From contig WSXZ01000035.1 in the NCBI GenBank assembly GCA_009773555.1, positions 1-64,000 on the forward strand: a stretch of 64,000 bases of DNA, in the 5' to 3' direction. The notes under the pieces were generated by a model. The model made no database searches. It worked only from the letters and a program-made list of their open reading frames with translations, and had not been told where the DNA came from. Shown piece by piece: positions 62,035 to 64,000 of this stretch. The stretch comes from Methylocystaceae bacterium (GTDB lineage: Bacteria > Pseudomonadota > Alphaproteobacteria > Rhizobiales > Beijerinckiaceae). The translations under genes and the position numbers were made by a program. Numbering within the stretch: position 1 is the stretch's first letter; every line of letters starts with the position of its first letter.

Positions 62035-62453
62035 GCGGATGGCTGCTCGAAACCAATGTGCTTTCGGAACTGCGTCGTCCGAGGCCCAATGCAAAGGTCG
62101 TCGCATTCGTAGCGGCGCAGCCGCTCGATCGGCTCTATGTCAGCGTGGTCACTTTTGCGGAAATCCGCTTTGGAATTGAGCTTATCGCCGACCCTTCGAG
62201 ACGGGCCGAATTGCACGACTGGCTCACGCTCAAAGTGCGGCCGCTGTTTACACAAAGGACGCTGCCGGTCAGCGAGGACGTCATGTTGAAATGGCGCATG
62301 CTGGTCGAAGAAGGGCGCAAGACGCGATACACTTTCTCCCAGCCGGACCTCATCATCGCCGCCACAGCGCTTCTCCATGGCTTGACGGTCGTGACCCGAG
62401 ACACTGGCGATTTCGAGAAAGCGCGCGCGCCAGTTATCAATCCGTGGCAATGA
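62031..62453 (+). CDS. VapC-like PIN-domain toxin
   Basis: A 140-residue PIN-domain RNase toxin of the FitB/VapC type. It starts with GTG overlapping the antitoxin stop. The PIN acidic residues are near E7 (LLETNVLSELRRP), E44 in FAEIRFGIEL, D106 in SQPDLIIAATALLHG and D124 in VVTRDTGDFE. The first acidic position, normally Asp in LLDTNVxSEL, is Glu, which may lower activity. The ending INPW is typical of the family. Confidence 0.9.
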   Translation: MSGWLLETNVLSELRRPRPNAKVVAFVAAQPLDRLYVSVVTFAEIRFGIELIADPSRRAELHDWLTLKVRPLFTQRTLPVSEDVMLKWRMLVEEGRKTRYTFSQPDLIIAATALLHGLTVVTRDTGDFEKARAPVINPWQ

Positions 62454-62542
62454 ACGCCGCACGCTCTTTGGTTGGAATGGAGCGTAGGGAGTATGGGTTG
62501 AGCGTCGCAACCTTCGGCCAAAAAAGAGATTGAACCGGCGAC

Positions 62543-63349
62543 ATGCGTCAATATCTCGACCTTTTGGATAAAATCCTGCGCGAAGGCGTGCGCAAGGACG
62601 ATCGCACCGGAGTCGGCACGCTGTCGCTCTTCGGCCACCAGATGCGCTTCGACCTTTCGCAAGGCTTTCCGCTGGTCACGACCAAGCGCGTGCATCTGAA
62701 ATCTGTCATTCACGAACTGCTGTGGTTTTTGCTGGGCGACACCAACGTCAAATATCTGCGCGACAATGGCGTCACCATCTGGGACGAATGGGCGAATGAA
62801 GAGGGCGACCTTGGTCCGATCTACGGCATGCAATGGCGGCGCTGGCCCGACGGCGACAGGGACATCGACCAGCTCGCCCATGTCGTCGAGGAGATCAAGC
62901 GCAATCCCTTCTCGCGCCGGCTGATCGTCTCCGCGTGGAATCCAGCCCAGGTCGACGACATGGCGCTGCCGCCCTGCCACTGCCTGTTCCAGTTTCATGT
63001 CGCTGAGGTCGGCGGCGAAAAGCGGCTTTCCTGCCAGCTCTACCAGCGTTCGGCCGACGTCTTCCTCGGCGTGCCCTTTAACATCGCCAGCTATGCGCTG
63101 CTGACGCATATGGTCGCGCAGGTCACGGACTGCGCTCCTGGCGATTTTGTGCACAGTTTCGGCGACGTGCATCTCTATTTGAATCATGTCGAGCAGGCGC
63201 GGCTTCAGCTCTCACGCGAGCCAAAGCCCCTGCCGCGCCTGAAACTCAATCCGTCGGTGCGCTCGCTCTTCGACTTCAGATACGAAGACGTGAACGTCGA
63301 GAACTATGAAAAATCGTCGCCGTCGTGGCGCGCGGACGCAATGGCGTGA
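62543..63349 (+). CDS. thyA: thymidylate synthase, with an abnormal C-terminus
   Basis: ThyA makes dTMP from dUMP and 5,10-methylene-THF. Residues 1-255 are a normal enzyme: [19 protein letters not shown], the [13 protein letters not shown] stretch, [12 protein letters not shown], the nucleophile Cys in [12 protein letters not shown] and [20 protein letters not shown]. The chain should finish with a DPHPxIKAPVAV-type end, whose last residues close the active site. Instead it runs [22 protein letters not shown], reading into the folA coding sequence in a wrong frame. About 63305-63309 marks a junction where the thyA end and the thyA-folA gap seem to be missing. Confidence 0.85.
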   Translation: MRQYLDLLDKILREGVRKDDRTGVGTLSLFGHQMRFDLSQGFPLVTTKRVHLKSVIHELLWFLLGDTNVKYLRDNGVTIWDEWANEEGDLGPIYGMQWRRWPDGDRDIDQLAHVVEEIKRNPFSRRLIVSAWNPAQVDDMALPPCHCLFQFHVAEVGGEKRLSCQLYQRSADVFLGVPFNIASYALLTHMVAQVTDCAPGDFVHSFGDVHLYLNHVEQARLQLSREPKPLPRLKLNPSVRSLFDFRYEDVNVENYEKSSPSWRADAMA

Positions 63350-63816
63350 TCGGCGTCGCCAATGGCCTCCCCTGGCGGCTCTCGAGCGATCTCAAGCGCT
63401 ACAAGGCGCGCACCTGGGGCAAGCCGATGATCATGGGACGGCGCACCTTCGAATCGATCGGACGGCCGCTGCCGGGACGCGAAAGCGTCGTGCTCACCCG
63501 CGATCCCCATTTCAAGGCCGAGGGCGTCCATGTCGCGGCGAATCCCCAGGAGGCCTTGGCGACGGCGCGTCGGCTGGCCGGTTTGCTCGGCGTCGACGAG
63601 ATCATCATCGCGGGCGGCGAGGAAATCTATCGCGCCTTTCTCGATCTCACCGACGTGATCGAACTCACCGAAGTCGCGCTCGATATCACCGGCGACGCGC
63701 ATTTTCCCCCGCTCGATCCCCGAGGCTGGCGCGAAATCGCGCGCGAAGCGCCGCCCCGCGGCCCGAAGGACGAGGCGGACTTCGCTTTTGTCACGCTTGA
63801 GCGGGTCCGCATCTGA
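63325..63816 (+). CDS. folA: dihydrofolate reductase, start lost or displaced
   Basis: FolA reduces dihydrofolate to THF, and normally regenerates the folate that ThyA oxidises. Family motifs are [39 protein letters not shown], the [18 protein letters not shown] segment and the [15 protein letters not shown] end. The expected start [12 protein letters not shown] is visible in bases as AAAATCGTCGCC from 63310, but the in-frame codon before it is a stop and the nearby ATG (63306) is one base out of frame. The listed start is a GTG at 63325, six codons inside. The defect coincides with the abnormal thyA end. Confidence 0.85.
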   Translation: MARGRNGVIGVANGLPWRLSSDLKRYKARTWGKPMIMGRRTFESIGRPLPGRESVVLTRDPHFKAEGVHVAANPQEALATARRLAGLLGVDEIIIAGGEEIYRAFLDLTDVIELTEVALDITGDAHFPPLDPRGWREIAREAPPRGPKDEADFAFVTLERVRI

Positions 63817-63890
63817 AGCAGTTGAAACCAGTTGCGGCGCAATCCTGCTGTGTCTATAAAACGGCCCGAAGCGGCTTCGGCCATTTCTGT

Positions 63891-63967
63891 CGGAGTGTAG
63901 CGCAGCCTGGTAGCGCACCTCGTTCGGGACGAGGGGGTCGGAGGTTCGAATCCTCTCACTCCGACCA
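63891..63967 (+). tRNA. tRNA-Pro (anticodon CGG)
   Basis: A complete 77-nt tRNA with a 7-bp acceptor stem CGGAGTG/CACTCCG, D-arm GCGCAGCCTGGTAGCGC, anticodon arm CCTCG-TTCGGGA-CGAGG (anticodon CGG), TTCGAAT T-loop and an encoded CCA end. Confidence 0.95.
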
Positions 63968-64000
63968 TCTGGCGGTGAAATGGCCACGGGAAGGCGCGGT

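Noticed and set aside
1-64000. CRISPR arrays and prophage
   Set aside because: No regularly spaced repeats with unique spacers and no phage structural or integrase genes were seen.

Overview
The window is GC-rich, densely coded alphaproteobacterial chromosome. Several features point to Hyphomicrobiales (Rhizobiales): a DUF6101 gene beside a CobW-type GTPase, a PmtA-like phospholipid N-methyltransferase, an alphaproteobacterial-type 6S RNA in front of the 5-formyltetrahydrofolate cyclo-ligase gene, a lipid A block (cysQ-DUF4170-waaA-lpxK-DUF2093) and an OpgG/OpgD glucan protein. A methylotroph-type family such as Methylocystaceae/Beijerinckiaceae is a guess; no diagnostic gene lies inside the window.

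Layout. 1-5 kb: end of a metal-chaperone GTPase, DUF6101, cysQ, DUF4170, waaA, lpxK, DUF2093. 5-13 kb: a Sel1 protein, a phosphate-type porin with a Pho-box-like site and two identical palindromes upstream, and sbcD-sbcC. 13-24 kb: HNH nuclease, membrane proteins, a broken RecD-like helicase, hemN, an Inh-type protease inhibitor, a repeat-bearing secreted protein, an IHF/HU-like protein, an acyl-CoA synthetase, a DUF1697 protein and an AraC regulator. 24-36 kb: housekeeping genes prs, mnmA, pmtA, 6S RNA, fau, cobT, phr, an amino acid permease and opgD. 36.8-43.8 kb: a glycan cluster with a C-methyltransferase, a glycosyltransferase-methyltransferase fusion, an FkbM methyltransferase and two glycosyltransferases.

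44-51.3 kb: an arsenic island read leftwards, arsR-arsI-arsC(LMWP)-aioB-aioA-[arsC remnant]-arsC(Grx)-arsD-arsA. Arsenite oxidase sits inside an ars operon, flanked by an intact and a gutted copy of the same arsC. No arsB/acr3 permease is present and arsA is broken. 51.4-64 kb: dusA, cobS, a phosphohexomutase, a large DUF2235 (Tle1-like) membrane protein, hrpB with an in-frame palindromic element, a Tim44-like protein, a Phd/VapC toxin-antitoxin pair, thyA-folA and tRNA-Pro.

The most unusual signal is a set of small internal deletions that remove conserved cores from otherwise well-preserved genes: cysQ, a Sel1 protein, the RecD-like helicase, arsA twice, both damaged arsC copies, and the thyA-folA junction. 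This is either real, recurrent micro-deletion or an assembly fault, and it should be settled before any of these genes is interpreted.
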